A DNA stretch of 64,000 nucleotides. Origin: Dasypus novemcinctus. Lineage: Eukaryota; Chordata; Mammalia; Cingulata; Dasypodidae. A program made the translations under genes and the position numbers. The stretch is taken from the NCBI RefSeq assembly GCF_030445035.2, contig NC_080701.1, positions 21,792,798 through 21,856,797 of the forward strand, written 5' to 3'. Positions 1 to 11,500 of the stretch are shown here, in pieces. The notes below the pieces were generated by a model that worked only from the letters and a program-made list of their open reading frames with translations, had not been told where the DNA came from and searched no databases. Numbering within the stretch: the stretch's first letter is position 1; each line of letters begins with the position of its first letter.

Positions 1-49
1 TGGCTCCCTTGAGTTTTGTTTTTTTGTTTGCTTGTTTTTTTTTTTGTTT

Positions 50-475
50 TTTTAAAATTTATTTATCCCTCCCAACCACCCGCCCCCTTTATTTAACATT
101 TGCTGTCTGCTTTCTGTGTCCATTTGCTGTGTGTTTCGCTGTGTTACTCTGTGTTTGCTTGTCTTCTCTTTAGGTGACACTAGGAACTGATCCTGGGACC
201 TTCCGGAGAAGGAGAGGGGTGCTCAATCTCTTGCACCACCTCAACTCCCTGGTCTGCTGCATCTCTTATTGTCTGTCCTCTGTGTCTCTTTTTGTTGTGT
301 CATCTTGCTGCGCCAGCTTTCCACATGGGCCAGCACTCTGCATGGGCCAGCACTCCATATGGGACAGCTTTCTGCATGGCCTTGCTTGCCTTGACCAGGA
401 AACCCTGGGAGTTGAACCCTGGACCTCCTATATGGTAGACAGAAGCCAAATTGCTTGAGTCACATCCACTTCCTG
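50..475 (-). mobile_element. Long DAS-type SINE, antisense
   Basis: Read on the minus strand this is the long armadillo SINE: a tRNA-like head near 475 (complement of 'cacatccacttcc'), a GC-richer body, and an A-rich tail near 50. The same organisation recurs at 13486-13882, 15873-16276, 31480-31865 and 41890-42300. Open frames here belong to the SINE body and are not genes. Confidence 0.85.
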
Positions 476-494
476 CTTATTTTTTTATTGTTAT

Positions 495-585
495 TGTTTT
501 CAGGGAGGCACTGGAAACCAAACGCAAGATTTCCCATATGGGAAGCAGGTGCTCAACAGCTTGAGGCACATCCACTCCCCAAATA
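495..585 (-). mobile_element. tRNA-derived SINE monomer, antisense
   Basis: This short copy of the tRNA-like SINE head contains the B-box-like complement 'ggaaaccaaa' and ends in 'cacatccactcccc'. It sits directly beside the longer SINE on its left. Confidence 0.7.
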
Positions 586-2082
586 ATTAACTCTTAAGTC
601 CAGGATGAAGGAAAGATGAGATTTAATAGCAGCATATGCAAAAATTAAATCAGGGTTTTAGTTAATGGTAAGTTAAAGGGCATCAATAGCAATGTAGTTG
701 CCTTAAAAGGTACTGTTATCTTGAACTTAATAGAAAATTGCTTATCTTGAGAGAATAAAGGAAATGAGTGCTCCATTCTTATCTTTGCTTGTGAGACTAT
801 AACTGAAATATCATATTTCATTCTGAGCACTCTCCTTTATAGAGACAGTAAAACATTTAGAGTGGAGCTTCCTGGTTGTATGAGGAAGGATTGTAGCATT
901 ATGTTTGTGAAGTGCACATTTAGGAGCTACATAATTGTATTAAAATAGCCACTGTGTCGAAGGAAAAGACTATCTGTGTAGGCTCGAGGATGAGCTGGAA
1001 CCAATGAGGAAAAAGTTAGAGGGAGATAGATTTTAACCGAATAAGTGAAAGAATGCTGTGACAGCTAGAATGGAATTTTCAGGAGGAGTGGTGAAATAGA
1101 TATATTTAAAACAAATATCCTGTGATGACTTGGCAATGACATCATTGATGAGATTCAAGTATAGGATAGGTGTTTGGATCAGTTGGCTTTTGGGACTCTA
1201 CAGTTCAGTGATTCCCTAAGAAAACACTTTGCTTTCATGTAATGTGTTCTACTTTTCTGACTTAGTTCTGTGGGGGAAAATCTTACTTGAGTGGCCAATT
1301 AATTAAACTTTAAGCTCTGTGCTCAGGATACAGGGACAAATAAATCACAGCCTGTTTGGTATAGCTTCAGTAGAGTTGATGTTAGGGGTACTTAGGATGT
1401 AATGAAAGAATATAGGAAGGACATTTGACTCATGTAGCCTTGGTAATAGGAAATGTAGTCAGGGAAGCCTTCTTAGAGTTCTAATAGTGAATAAGTGGAT
1501 TGAATCAGTGAATTAATGATTTAATGAATGAGTAATAAAGAAAGCATTAGCCAGGCAAAAAAGGAGTAGAGTCCTTTCTTAGTTATTTTACATTACATAG
1601 TTTCATTTTCTCCTTACCATAACTCTGTAAGAAGATAAAACTGAGTTTTAGTATTGCTATGTTATTTTCTGAGTATTTATAAAATATCATATTTTTTAAC
1701 AACTTTATTTTTAGCGATTTTTTTTTTTTTTTTTTGAGCCCTAGACAGACTGTGAAGAGAGCTTGGGTGGGAAAATAAGGAGCATAAAAAAATCCTCATA
1801 CCCTAACAGTTTGCATCTTTGTATCCATCTATGTCTTTTCTTCCCTTCTCTGCCATACTTAAAGAGAGCTGCTTTGACTGCTGTTGTGTTCATACATTTT
1901 CTCTTTTAGGAACCGCTTCATCTACATAGCATTAAATCTCTATATAATTATATTTATATAGAGAGAAATATGTAGCTTTCTCTCTATATAAATCTCTATA
2001 TATGTAAATCTCTTTACATATATATGTATTTTCATTTATACTGGGTACACTTTATGTTTCCATTATTTCTCTATCTTTATAG
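586..2082 (+). other. ADAM9: ADAM9 intron, 3' part
   Basis: This is non-coding intron before the first ADAM9 exon of the window. No gene is recognised. An AT-rich stretch at about 1925-2037 contains several short inverted 'tctctatata' motifs. The polypyrimidine tract and acceptor AG at 2081-2082 close the intron. Confidence 0.7.
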
Positions 2083-2266
2083 GAATGCTTTATGTGGAAA
2101 GCTTCAATGTGAGAATGTACAAGGCACACCAGTTTTTGGAATAATGCCTACTTTTATTCAGACCTCCATTAGAGATGCCATATGTTGGGGTGTGGATTTC
2201 CAGCTAGGATCAGATGTTCCAGATCCTGGAATGGTGAATGAAGGCACAAAATGTGATGCTGGAAAG
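2083..2266 (+). CDS. ADAM9: ADAM9 exon, distal cysteine-rich region
   Basis: ADAM9 is a membrane-anchored metalloprotease-disintegrin that sheds cell-surface proteins and binds integrins. This exon codes part of its cysteine-rich region. The translation begins in phase 2 with a split Gly codon, then reads NALCGKLQCENVQ, and later CWGVDFQLGSDVPDPG and the conserved GTKC motif before ending in a Lys codon. The acceptor is 'tctttatag' and the donor is AAG|gtaatc, so the exon ends in phase 0. At 184 bp (1 + 61 codons) it splices in frame to the exon at 19877. Cysteines are retained. The residues GIMPTFIQTSIRDAI are the most divergent part compared with what I know of human ADAM9. The next intron is 17.6 kb. 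Confidence 0.95.
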
Positions 2267-3139
2267 GTAATCAAAGTGTTTTCTGTATAAAGAGTAAAAT
2301 TTTAATTTTTAAAAATCATTTATACAAAGTAAGTGGCTATTCTTTCCATTTGCAAAGGATATCCATATTTATTGTAGAGATTTAAAAAAATATAATGCCA
2401 CCAAGAAAAATTAAGAGCAGCTGTAATCCTGTGATCCAGATATTATTAGGATCATGTTTTCCACTTTGTAGTATACTGTGCATATTTTTCTCCTTTGATA
2501 ATGTGCTATAATTTATTAACCAGTCTCCTGTTATTGGGGCACTTTGGTGAGTTCTAGGATTTTGTGTGTATGTGCACGTGTGAGTCCCTGAACTGGAAAT
2601 GTCACAGTCTTACTGATGCCCCTTGTTAGCCTGGCCATAGCTGTTTGGATCAGATACGAGCCCAGAATTAGCCAATCCATAATTTATTATCAGGGGTTTC
2701 AAATGAGAAGATGAGTTGGGCCAGATTCCTTTTTTGGAATATATATAATTAAGAAAGGTAATTAAGAGTAAGGGCAGAAATCTTTGAGAAATGCCATGAA
2801 ATAGGTGAGGTAGAAGGGATGTGACAAAAGCTTAAGCCATTTACAAGGATATTATGAGACGGCAAGTTTGATGAGGATGTACAAGAAACTAACACTTAGA
2901 AGAGAAGAGAAGAGAATAGAGGAAGGGAGAGAGAACATGACTGATTATATGGCCTATGAAAAGGACAGAAGGGTAGACCCTCAAGTTACCTCCATTTCGA
3001 GCAGGTTTTCAATTTCAATTCTGTACTTCACGTCTTATTTTATTTTTGCACCTATCCTGGCAACCACATAAACCTGACTGCTGTAGCTATTATATAAACA
3101 AGACTAAGAGAAACTTTACAAATAAAAATTTCAGGACAT
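2267..3139 (+). other. ADAM9 intron, unclassified
   Basis: This AT-rich intron sequence holds no gene. Part of it (about 2330-2560) reads like a very old antisense L1 or MIR fragment, without a clear boundary. Confidence 0.4.
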
Positions 3140-4487
3140 CCCTGATTTCTGAGATTAAACAACTGTAATGAACATACTTTTAAGATTTTAAATATACCTC
3201 TGCCAAATTGCTCTTTAGAAAGTTTTTAATAGTTTATCTTCTAGCCATTTGTGTATAAGTGATTTCATTTCTCCAACATCTAAGATTAGCTGTTATCATT
3301 TTAAAGGTTTCATCTGTCATTTTCTTTAATTTTACTCTTTCTGGTATTAGTTATGTTGAATATTTTTGTGTATATATATCACTTCTTTTGTGATTTGCCT
3401 GTTGATGCTATTTGTCTATTTTAAGATTGGAATCTTATTGATTTGAAGGAACTTTAAGTTAATATATCATATATTATATAACAAAATATAATATGATATA
3501 AAAATACTTTCACCTAGTTTATTGCTTGCCTCTTAATTTTGTTAGTAGTAGTTTCTGCCATGCAAGAGGTTTACATTTTTATGTATTCAAATCTGTTATT
3601 TCTTTCGTTTATGGTTTCTGACTTTACTTATATACTTTGAAAGATCTTTCTCAATATAGTATAAGATAATTATTCTCTTGTTTTTCCTAATAGACAGTTT
3701 AAACTTCTAATTTTAATACTTAACCCCTTTAATCCAGTTGGAATATGTTTGTGTGTGCATAATGAGGTTGGAATGCATTCACTTTTTTTCTTTTTATGAT
3801 TTACTTATTAAAAAATGATTACTATATGCTAGTTCTAATGTTTTTTCTTTTTTCCAGAATGGTTTGCCATTTTCCTTAACCTGTTACAATCTCTTTCCTT
3901 TCATTTGAAATCTCATCTGAATTATTTATCACATTTTTATGTATACTTGAGTTTGGTCTCTGTTTTTCTCTTCATGTCCTTTGATCTGCCTGACTACTCA
4001 CATCAGTACTACCCTTTTTTAATTTGGATGGTTTTTTAATATATTTTTAATATCTGGTAGTACAAAACTTTCTTTGTTCTTTTATAAAAGGTTTTTGGCT
4101 ATTTTTTATTCATTTATCATTCCAGATGAACTTGAGATCATTTTTTCAAGGTGCAAAATTTAAAAAGGCCATTTGGAATTTTAGTTGGGATGGCATTAAA
4201 TTTATAATTGCAAAGTGGATAAAACTAACATCTTTACATTATTGAGTCTTCCCATAGAAGGACATGGTATGTTTCTCCATTTTTTGCTGGTCTTCTTTTG
4301 AAAACTTAGTCATAAAGTTTCTTTTTATTTTTTTGGTTAGTTTTATTCCCAGGTATGTTATATTTTTTGGTAATAATGAATAAATAGTGTTATTTATCCC
4401 ATTATATTTTCTAATTTTTATGTTATATCTTCTAGTTTGTTGGTGAGAAAAGCTGTTGTTTTTTATATGCTGTATTTTTTCTTTTTT
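3140..4487 (-). mobile_element. Old L1 fragment, antisense
   Basis: The + strand reads as the reverse of L1 ORF2 and 3' sequence, with phrases such as 'gatttgcctgttgatgc' and 'cttcccatagaaggac'. It is interrupted on the right by the 1.6-kb repeat at 4488; L1-like text resumes at about 6540. Confidence 0.55.
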
Positions 4488-6090
4488 TAAAATACTTTTT
4501 AAAATTTATTTTTAAAAGATACATAGATCACACAAAATATTACGTTAAAAAAATATAGGGGATTCCCATGTGCCCCACTCCCCACACCCCCCACTTTTCC
4601 CACATCTTTTTTCATTAGTGTGGTACATTCATTGGAATTGATGAATACGTTTTGGAGCACTGCTACACAGCATGGATTATAGTTTACATTGTAGTTTACA
4701 CTCTCTCCCAGTCCATTTGGTAGGTTATGCCAGGATAAATGATGTCCTGCATGTGCCCTGCAGTGTCATTCAGGACAACTCCAAAAATTCCCCCATATTA
4801 CATCTCTTTTTCCCTTTCTCTGACTTTAACAACTCTAATGGCCACTGTCTCCTCATCAATGGTATAATTTCTTAAATTGCTAGAATCATAATAAGTCTAT
4901 AGTATAATACCAGTAAGTCCACTCTAGTCCATAGTTTATTCCCCAAATCTGAGGACTCTGGGATGATGATGCCCACTCCACCTCTTAATTGAAAGGGGGT
5001 TTCAGTTCCACATGGTTGACCAACAGGACTTGCCTGCTTGCAGATGTATACTCTCTTGGTTCCTTGGTGTTGTGGTTGTCTATTCCTAACCTCCTTTTTA
5101 GCTGTCCTGGGTGAGTCCAAGGAACTGGAGCATAGGTATTGCAACTCCGCTGAGGCTCAGGGCCCACCTGGCACAGGGACAGCCCAGATTCAAGTCTCCT
5201 GGACATTCACCCACCAACCCCAGCACCAATCACATGTTGAATAAAAGGGACAGAAGAGATGTGTGTAGAGGAGTCACATCTGAGTCCAACTCTGTCACGT
5301 TAGGGAGCACAAACTCCAAAGTAGGGCCCACTGGCCAGGCATCATACTCTGGAGCCACCTCCCATGACCGTAGGACCTGGTGTCTCTGTAGTGCTCAGGA
5401 GCCCCACTACCTGGAGTAGTATATGCTTTGGCTGTCTATGAGATCCTGCTGAGACATGTTTGAGTGCGACCCCTCTGATGACCTCCTGACTCATTTTGAA
5501 GTCTCTTAGCCATATAAACTCATTTATCTTTACCATTTCACCCTTTTGTTTAAGGTCTTTTTCTTGTTGCATCACCAGCTGGTGCTTGGTAGTAATCCCT
5601 TGGTGCCAGGGAGGCACATTCCTGGGAGTCATGACCCACACTGGAGGGAAAGCAATGCATTTATATGCTGAGTTTGGGTTGGAGAGTGGCCACATTTGAG
5701 CAACATGGAGGCTCTCAGAAGGTAACTCTTAGGCACCCTGCAACACTAGGCCTAGTTGAAATTTCAAGCACAAAAGGCTTGTAGGCATAGTCATCAGTAG
5801 CAATGGCCTATCACTGGACCATCCTTCTTTACTGGTCATTGCCCCTGCACTTGGGGGATTGTTGCTGTTCCATTAGAGCATGTGGCAGAACTCCCCAGAA
5901 TGGGAATCAAGCACTCCCTCAGTTGTCACATGAATCTCTACCCACTGTGGCAATATGCAACGAATACCTGAACATATCTATATACCCTATATGCATGCCC
6001 AGATGAACTCCTCCCATGCATCCCATCAGTGACACCCCACACCAGTGCTCCTCCCATGCCATAGTTGAACCCCTCTGTGATCTAAAACTT
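4488..6090. repeat. 1.6-kb interspersed repeat, copy 1
   Basis: This stretch aligns over nearly its whole length to 33955-35560. Shared landmarks include 'ggattcccat' near the start, 'cagtgtcattcaggacaa', 'ccatataaactcattt' and 'gtggcagaactccccag'. This copy lacks the 135-bp insertion seen at 34180-34314. Short related starts occur near 6360-6440 and 60262-60370. No coding potential is seen; small open frames do not agree between the two copies. I cannot say whether it is an L1 3' region or a non-autonomous element. Confidence 0.8.
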
Positions 6091-6539
6091 CATTAAAAAT
6101 GAAGCCAAGTATATTGCCAAATTCAATTTAATAGGAAAATGAGATAGTAATGATAGGTTTAGACATAAGAAATAAAATACACAATAATTTAGAAACACTA
6201 AAGTTAAAAAAATTGGAGTATTAAAAAAATGAAAAATAATAAAATTTTTTTTTCACATTTTGCCTCCCATCGCTGTAATAACTATTGTCCTCTATGTACA
6301 GTGGCAGTCTCTTCCATTTCTTCCTCAGTGTCTTTTTTTTCTCCGTTATGTCTTCAAAGAAGTTTTAGGTCACAGTAAAATCACATACAAAGTATAAGGG
6401 ACTCCCATGTACCCAACATCCTTCCCCTTTTCCCTCTTCCCTGTTAATGATCTTTTTACATGTGGATGCTTGACTGGATAATTTTGTATCCAGAAAAAAT
6501 ATTTATTTGTATATATATATTTATTTTTTTACCAGCCAT

Positions 6540-7120
6540 AGCATAGGGTTCCAGATATTTGTTATTGATTGTTAGAATTTCTAGGTAGACAGTCATCATG
6601 TACAAATGATAAAAAAAATTATGTTCTTTCTGATATTTATCATTTGGGTTGAATTTTCTTGCGTAATTTCAATGGCAGGACTTTCAGAATAATTTCAAAT
6701 TATAATGATGATAGTGTACCTCTTTGTTTTGTCCCTAACTTGACTAGGAATGCATCTAGCCTTTCACGGTTAAATATGATTTTGGTTATTGGCTTTTAAG
6801 ATATTATTTATAACTTAAAGGGAGCATTATTTAATACAAATTAATAAAAAAAACCGAATGAATTTAAAATTTTAGAAGTAGTTTTTGGCAACTATTAAAA
6901 TAATCATTCTTTTCCTTTCACCTATTGATTTGCTTGTTTATATTAATGAATTTCCTTAACATTAAACTATCTTATCATTCCTAAAGCAAACACTGAAAGT
7001 GGTATATTATTCTTTAGGTATATTCCTGGGTTTTATTTGCTGGTGAATATACTTTTGTATTTCTGAAGCTGTGTTCTTAAGATATTGTTTGGAATTTATG
7101 AAATTTGCTCTGTGGATTAT
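6540..7120 (-). mobile_element. L1 ORF2 fragment, antisense
   Basis: This is reverse-orientation L1 text, for example 'gcatagggttccagatattt' and 'cattcctaaagcaaacac'. It probably continues the L1 at 3140-4487, which the 1.6-kb repeat interrupted. Confidence 0.5.
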
Positions 7121-8090
7121 AGTCAGTACTCTCAAGTCTCACAAAGACTCAGCTAAGACTGGATTAAAGAATAAAAGAAAATTTATTGGTTCAGATCACA
7201 GAATTGGATATGGAACTTTGTGACCCAGAATCTCAGAGATAATGTTCCTGTGATTCTTTGCCCCTATTTGTTTCATCTCTGCTTCTCATTGGCTTTATTT
7301 CCTTCCACTGCACACATGTAGCCTTTACCATATAGCAGAGAAGAACCAACCCTACATTTTCCCAGCACACCTGAGGTATGTAGGTTTGCTTTTCCTCCAG
7401 CTAGACATCAAGAAAACCTGGAAAAGGACTATTTGGCACAGCTTGAAGGACCAAGTATAATGTCCAGGGATATAATGCAGTATGGTTGGTAGGACCACAT
7501 GTTCTACCTTATGCTTAACCCTTAGCTTAACCCATGCCTGTAAAGGGAGGTGATGAGTCAAGTAACTTTACCAGAAAAAAAAAAAAAAAAAAAGAATGGG
7601 AAAGCATTTTGGGTACAAATAAGTGAACAAAGCAAAACAAACCCAGAATAATAAAATGGTCCCAGATACCACTAAAGTCAAGCCTTGTTGTCGTCTCTCC
7701 TTGTTTTCTGCAGTTTCACATACCTGATGTTAGGTGTTATCAAAGCCTCTAGAATGGATTTTGGTTAGCGGAAGAAGGATAGTACTTACTTGTGCCGCGT
7801 GTCCATGTCACTTTTTCTCTTGAGTTGGTCTTCCTGTTCAGTGTACTAAAGCCTATTTTCTCTCAACATCCATATGTTTCAATTGTTATAGGTATGTGTT
7901 TGTTTCTTTTTTTGGCATGGGCTTAAGTGAGACATATTGGTCAGTTATTAACAAATTTAAGGAAGTTCTGAGTAAAAATATGAATTGGAAAAAAAATCTG
8001 GCTAAGATGGTAGATTGCAATTTCCATTTATATTGCTTTTCTCAAAAAACAAACAAACATACCCCTCCAAATATAAAGGAACAAATAAGG
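7121..8090. other. ADAM9 intron, unclassified repeat-like DNA
   Basis: No gene is recognised. The stretch 7121-7560 is repeat-like ('aaaatttattggttcagatc') and may be an LTR or other relic. An 18-19 base A run follows at about 7575. Confidence 0.35.
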
Positions 8091-8302
8091 AATAAATCCC
8101 AAAGTGCAAATTACAGGAGATTTCATCAGTAGATAAAGATTTCAGCAAAGTTTTGAAAAATTGAAAGAGGATAAAGAATGGCTTGACAAAGTGGTGAATA
8201 AATCCCAAAGTGCAAATTACAGGAGATTTCATCAGTAGATAAAGATTTCAGCAAAGTTTTGAAAAATTGAAAGAGGATAAAGAATAGCTTGACAAAGTGG
8301 TG
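8091..8302. repeat. 106-bp tandem duplication
   Basis: Two direct copies, 8091-8196 and 8197-8302, begin with 'aataaatcccaaagtgc' and end with 'gacaaagtggtg'. The only difference I see is a G/A change within 'aaagaatggctt' versus 'aaagaatagctt'. The near identity in neutral DNA suggests a recent event. Confidence 0.95.
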
Positions 8303-10676
8303 GAACCTACAACTTAAAGTGCAAACAGAAGGGATGTAAACATGAAGATTACCTCCTAAGCAGAACCTTACGCAGACTTGTGATTTAGAAGAACTAGTTA
8401 TAGCTGATTGGGGTGAACTATGGGACTGCAAGTTGAATCAACTTTTGTCTAAATATGGAGATACTAGCTTCTAAGCCTGCTTCTCTTACATTGTCAATAA
8501 AGCACCAGTGACTAGTTTCCTGTCTGTCTAGGTAGATCAGAATATATGCTTTTCGATATTATTTGATAATTTTTGGTAGTCCTCCTATGAAAAACCTGCC
8601 TCCCTATCCATTTACCCTAATACACAGTTCTCCTTCATGTACATGTAACTGAAATATAGGTAGATTGTACATAAAGTTGCATATTTCTCTGGGGAAGCTG
8701 AACAAAAAGAGATAGAAAATATGAGAGAAAATGTAACATCTGAGAGGATCAATTAAGGAGCTCTGACAGCCATCTAATTAGGGTTTATAGAAGAAAAACA
8801 AACAAAAAAAAATGGACAGTTATGAAAATTGAGAGTACTGGTGAGGAAACATCCTAAAAGCTTTTAGAGGCAGAAACAAAACAAAACAAAAATAGGCCCA
8901 GACAAAGGAATGAGATTCAGAACTGAATTCTGGAAGACAAGGGAGCAATACTTTCCCATTTCTAGAGATATCCTAGAATTCTGTACATAGCTAAAGTACA
9001 GTCAAGTGAGAGTGTATAATAAAAATGTATCAGACTCTTAAGGACTCAGAAAATTGATCTTTTATTCATTCTTTCTTGGGATCATATAAAGTAGTCCTTG
9101 AGCAAATGAGAAAGTAAACCAAAAGGAGAAACAATGACAGTCCAGGAGACAGGAGAATGCAAAAAGAAATTTCAGAATAACAGCTGTCTTATGAAGACAG
9201 GAGAGCAATCAGTTCATGTTGGAGCAAGAAGTCCCTAGACAAAGAGGGAACTTGAAAGAACAAATGATATGATAGTATTATTTTGAGGGGGAAGGAGGGA
9301 AATATTGAGGATACGGTAAAGGCCAATCGTGCAAGAAGAAAGGCAAGTTTACTGTGGTAAAAACAAAAAATTATATGTGAGGCATGTAACTCTTAGCTTT
9401 GAAATCAACAATGTTTCTATCTTAATTGTTGTCAGGAAATACTTCCCACTTTTCACATTTCCTTGTGGAAGGAATTCAATTAGAATAATACTCCTGGCCT
9501 CTATCTGATCCTCTTTCAGTTTTCCCTAAGGGAAGACAGGTGACTGATCCAGTTGATGAGTTTGGGAGAAGACATTGGGCATGGATGGCTCAGCCCCTTC
9601 TGTCTTCTCTTTACAGATCTGCCTGCCTGCAGAGAGAGTGCATTCTGGTCTGCTCTCTCAGCCATGCAGTAAGCTTAGCAGGGCAGGCTCTGCTTCTGTG
9701 GGGGGAGGCCTGTGGTTGTCCAGAGCAGCCTGTGACTGGGCAGGTAAGTATGATTCTGGGGTGCAGTATTAGGAAGCCCATTGTTGCTCTTTATTTCAGC
9801 ATGTTAAATAGCTTCATCAGGAATGAAGGTGAAACTTCGGCTTCCAGCTGTGAGCCTCGTCTTCTCTTGTCTGGTTCTGAACTTGCTCAGGGAATAGTGG
9901 TGTGTTATGTACTGACTCAGTAATAACCCAGTATTAATGATATAAATAGTAAGCAGTATTTACTTTGAGAAGGTGGAGGACAAGCAGTGGAGGTTGTATT
10001 AGAAAGCTCATTTCTTTCTATCATAAAGGATGTCAGTAGATGATGTCTAAAGTAGATAAATCAAGAAATAGCTAAATTAGCATACTATTTTAAAATAGGG
10101 AGGTTAGAAGAATCAATGGTTGCCTCTACACTGGCAGATTGGGTAGGAGTGGATCAGGTATAGTTTTTTTGTGATAAGCCATTCAACACTATTTGATTTT
10201 TAACTGCGCATATGAATTATTTTGATTTAAAAGGTTAAATGAAAAAAACAAAACACATCTGGTATCCCATTCTTGACATTAGAAGTGTTCTGTCAACTTG
10301 ATGGAAAATACTACAGGATTGACATTTAGAGACTTTCATTGACATTCATAGGCTTAGTGAATCTACATTAGGAAGATTTTGTGACAATATTGATACAGTT
10401 TTCTGAATGCTTGATTATATAAAAATTTACTTTCTACCAAAGTTGGAGTTTTTTCTTTGAAATTACTGATAAAACAGAAAAAAGTTCTGATCGCTTGGTT
10501 TGAAAAATCCTAACCAACAAAATACACCTTATTCTTTCTCCAAAACGTGTATTTTATGCATGATTGTCCTATAAACTCACAAGGTAAAATTTTTCAGGAG
10601 ATTTGTTGACTTTGAAAAGGATCCTTTTATTTTTGGAAATTTGACGTACCTTGATGGCTTTAAAAACAGTCATGTA
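8303..10676 (+). other. ADAM9 intron, mostly unclassified
   Basis: No protein gene is supported here. The sequence is AT-rich except for a GC-richer island at about 9530-9930, which holds the candidate exon at 9617-9743. Confidence 0.4.
9617..9743 (+). other. Candidate alternative (poison) exon of ADAM9
   Basis: This 127-bp block is flanked by a strong acceptor ('ttctctttacag') and a near-perfect donor (cag|gtaagt). Entered in phase 0, as the exon ending at 2266 requires, it is open throughout. Its length leaves one extra base, so splicing to the next exon (19877) gives GAT ATG TAG, a stop two codons after the junction. The product would lose the EGF-like domain, membrane span and tail. A short secreted ADAM9 isoform made by alternative splicing is known in human, but whether this block corresponds to it is inference. 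It may equally be an unused pseudo-exon. Confidence 0.35.
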
Positions 10677-10902
10677 GGGGAATGGATTTGGCTCAAGCTG
10701 TTGAGTGCTTACTTACCATGGGAGGTCCTGGGTTTTGTTCCCAGTGACTAATGAAAACAAACAAACAAAACTAACAACAAGCAAACAAATGAAAAAAAAA
10801 AAAACAACTCAGGGGAGCCCATGTGGCTCAGTGGTTGAATGCCAGCTTCCCACATATGAGATCCTGGTTTCAATTCCCGGCTCTGATACTTCAAAAAAAA
10901 GG
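10677..10902 (+). mobile_element. Dimeric tRNA-derived SINE
   Basis: Two tRNA-like units are joined by an A-rich linker. The first has 'gatttggctcaagctgttg' and the second 'catgtggctcagtggttg'. An A-rich 3' end follows near 10895. The same dimer is at 18867-19076 and 46243-46485, and in antisense at 30885-31100, 36115-36345 and 42345-42580. Confidence 0.85.
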
Positions 10903-10959
10903 CCATTGTGTTCACTTCAGAGTTATTGCTTGGTTTAATGTCCTTGGTCATTTCAAGAA

Positions 10960-11500
10960 TGAGAGAAATACTCAGGTTTAGTGAGGTGTTTCCAGATGTT
11001 TGTTTTTTGATAACTGTTCTAAGGGCATTTGAAAAGTGTGTATTCTCACTTATGCAGTGTTTGATTATTATATATTAACATCTTTTACATTCTTATTTTT
11101 CTTTATGTGATAAAGATTTAGAGAAAGTATGTTGAAGTCTCTTATTAGTGTGTTTTTGAGTAGGGGCTTTTCTTTTTCATTTTCTCTAATAGCTCTAAAC
11201 ATTTTTGCACTAAGAATGTCTTTAGGAGAGTTTCTTTAGGAGACTATTACATTTTAGCTATATCTTTTATCAGTTCAAAATTCCCCTCCCCACTATCTTA
11301 ATGTTTTTTGTTAAATTTTGTTTTAATTGCTGTTAATATTGTTACCACACTTTTTTTATGTTTGTTTGCCTAATGAAAAATTTCCCCATCTCTCTTCAGT
11401 TATCATTTTTAAGTGTATGCCTTGTGAATAGCATATAGCTAGATTTTGTTTTATGACAATTTTAAGTTTTTTTCTTATTTTGATAAAAGTTTTTAAAAAA
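10960..11500 (-). mobile_element. Old L1 fragment, antisense
   Basis: Reverse L1 ORF2-type text such as 'gaaaagtgtgtattctcac' and 'gttgaagtctcttattag' is present. Boundaries are approximate. The following 11501-11929 is AT-rich and unclassified. Confidence 0.5.

Noticed and set aside
5111..5695. Open frames of about 100-117 codons in the 1.6-kb repeat
   Set aside because: They are not preserved in the sister copy at 33955-35560.
8091..8302. CRISPR-like direct repeats
   Set aside because: Just two long adjacent units with no spacers, in a mammalian genome; it is a tandem duplication.
9540..9923. 127-codon + frame
   Set aside because: It has no protein signature. The interesting signal is the splice-flanked block 9617-9743, which uses another frame.
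10677..10902. Possible tRNA genes from A-box and B-box-like sequences
   Set aside because: These are dimeric tRNA-derived SINEs with A-rich linkers and tails; no intact cloverleaf is supported. The same applies to all similar copies.
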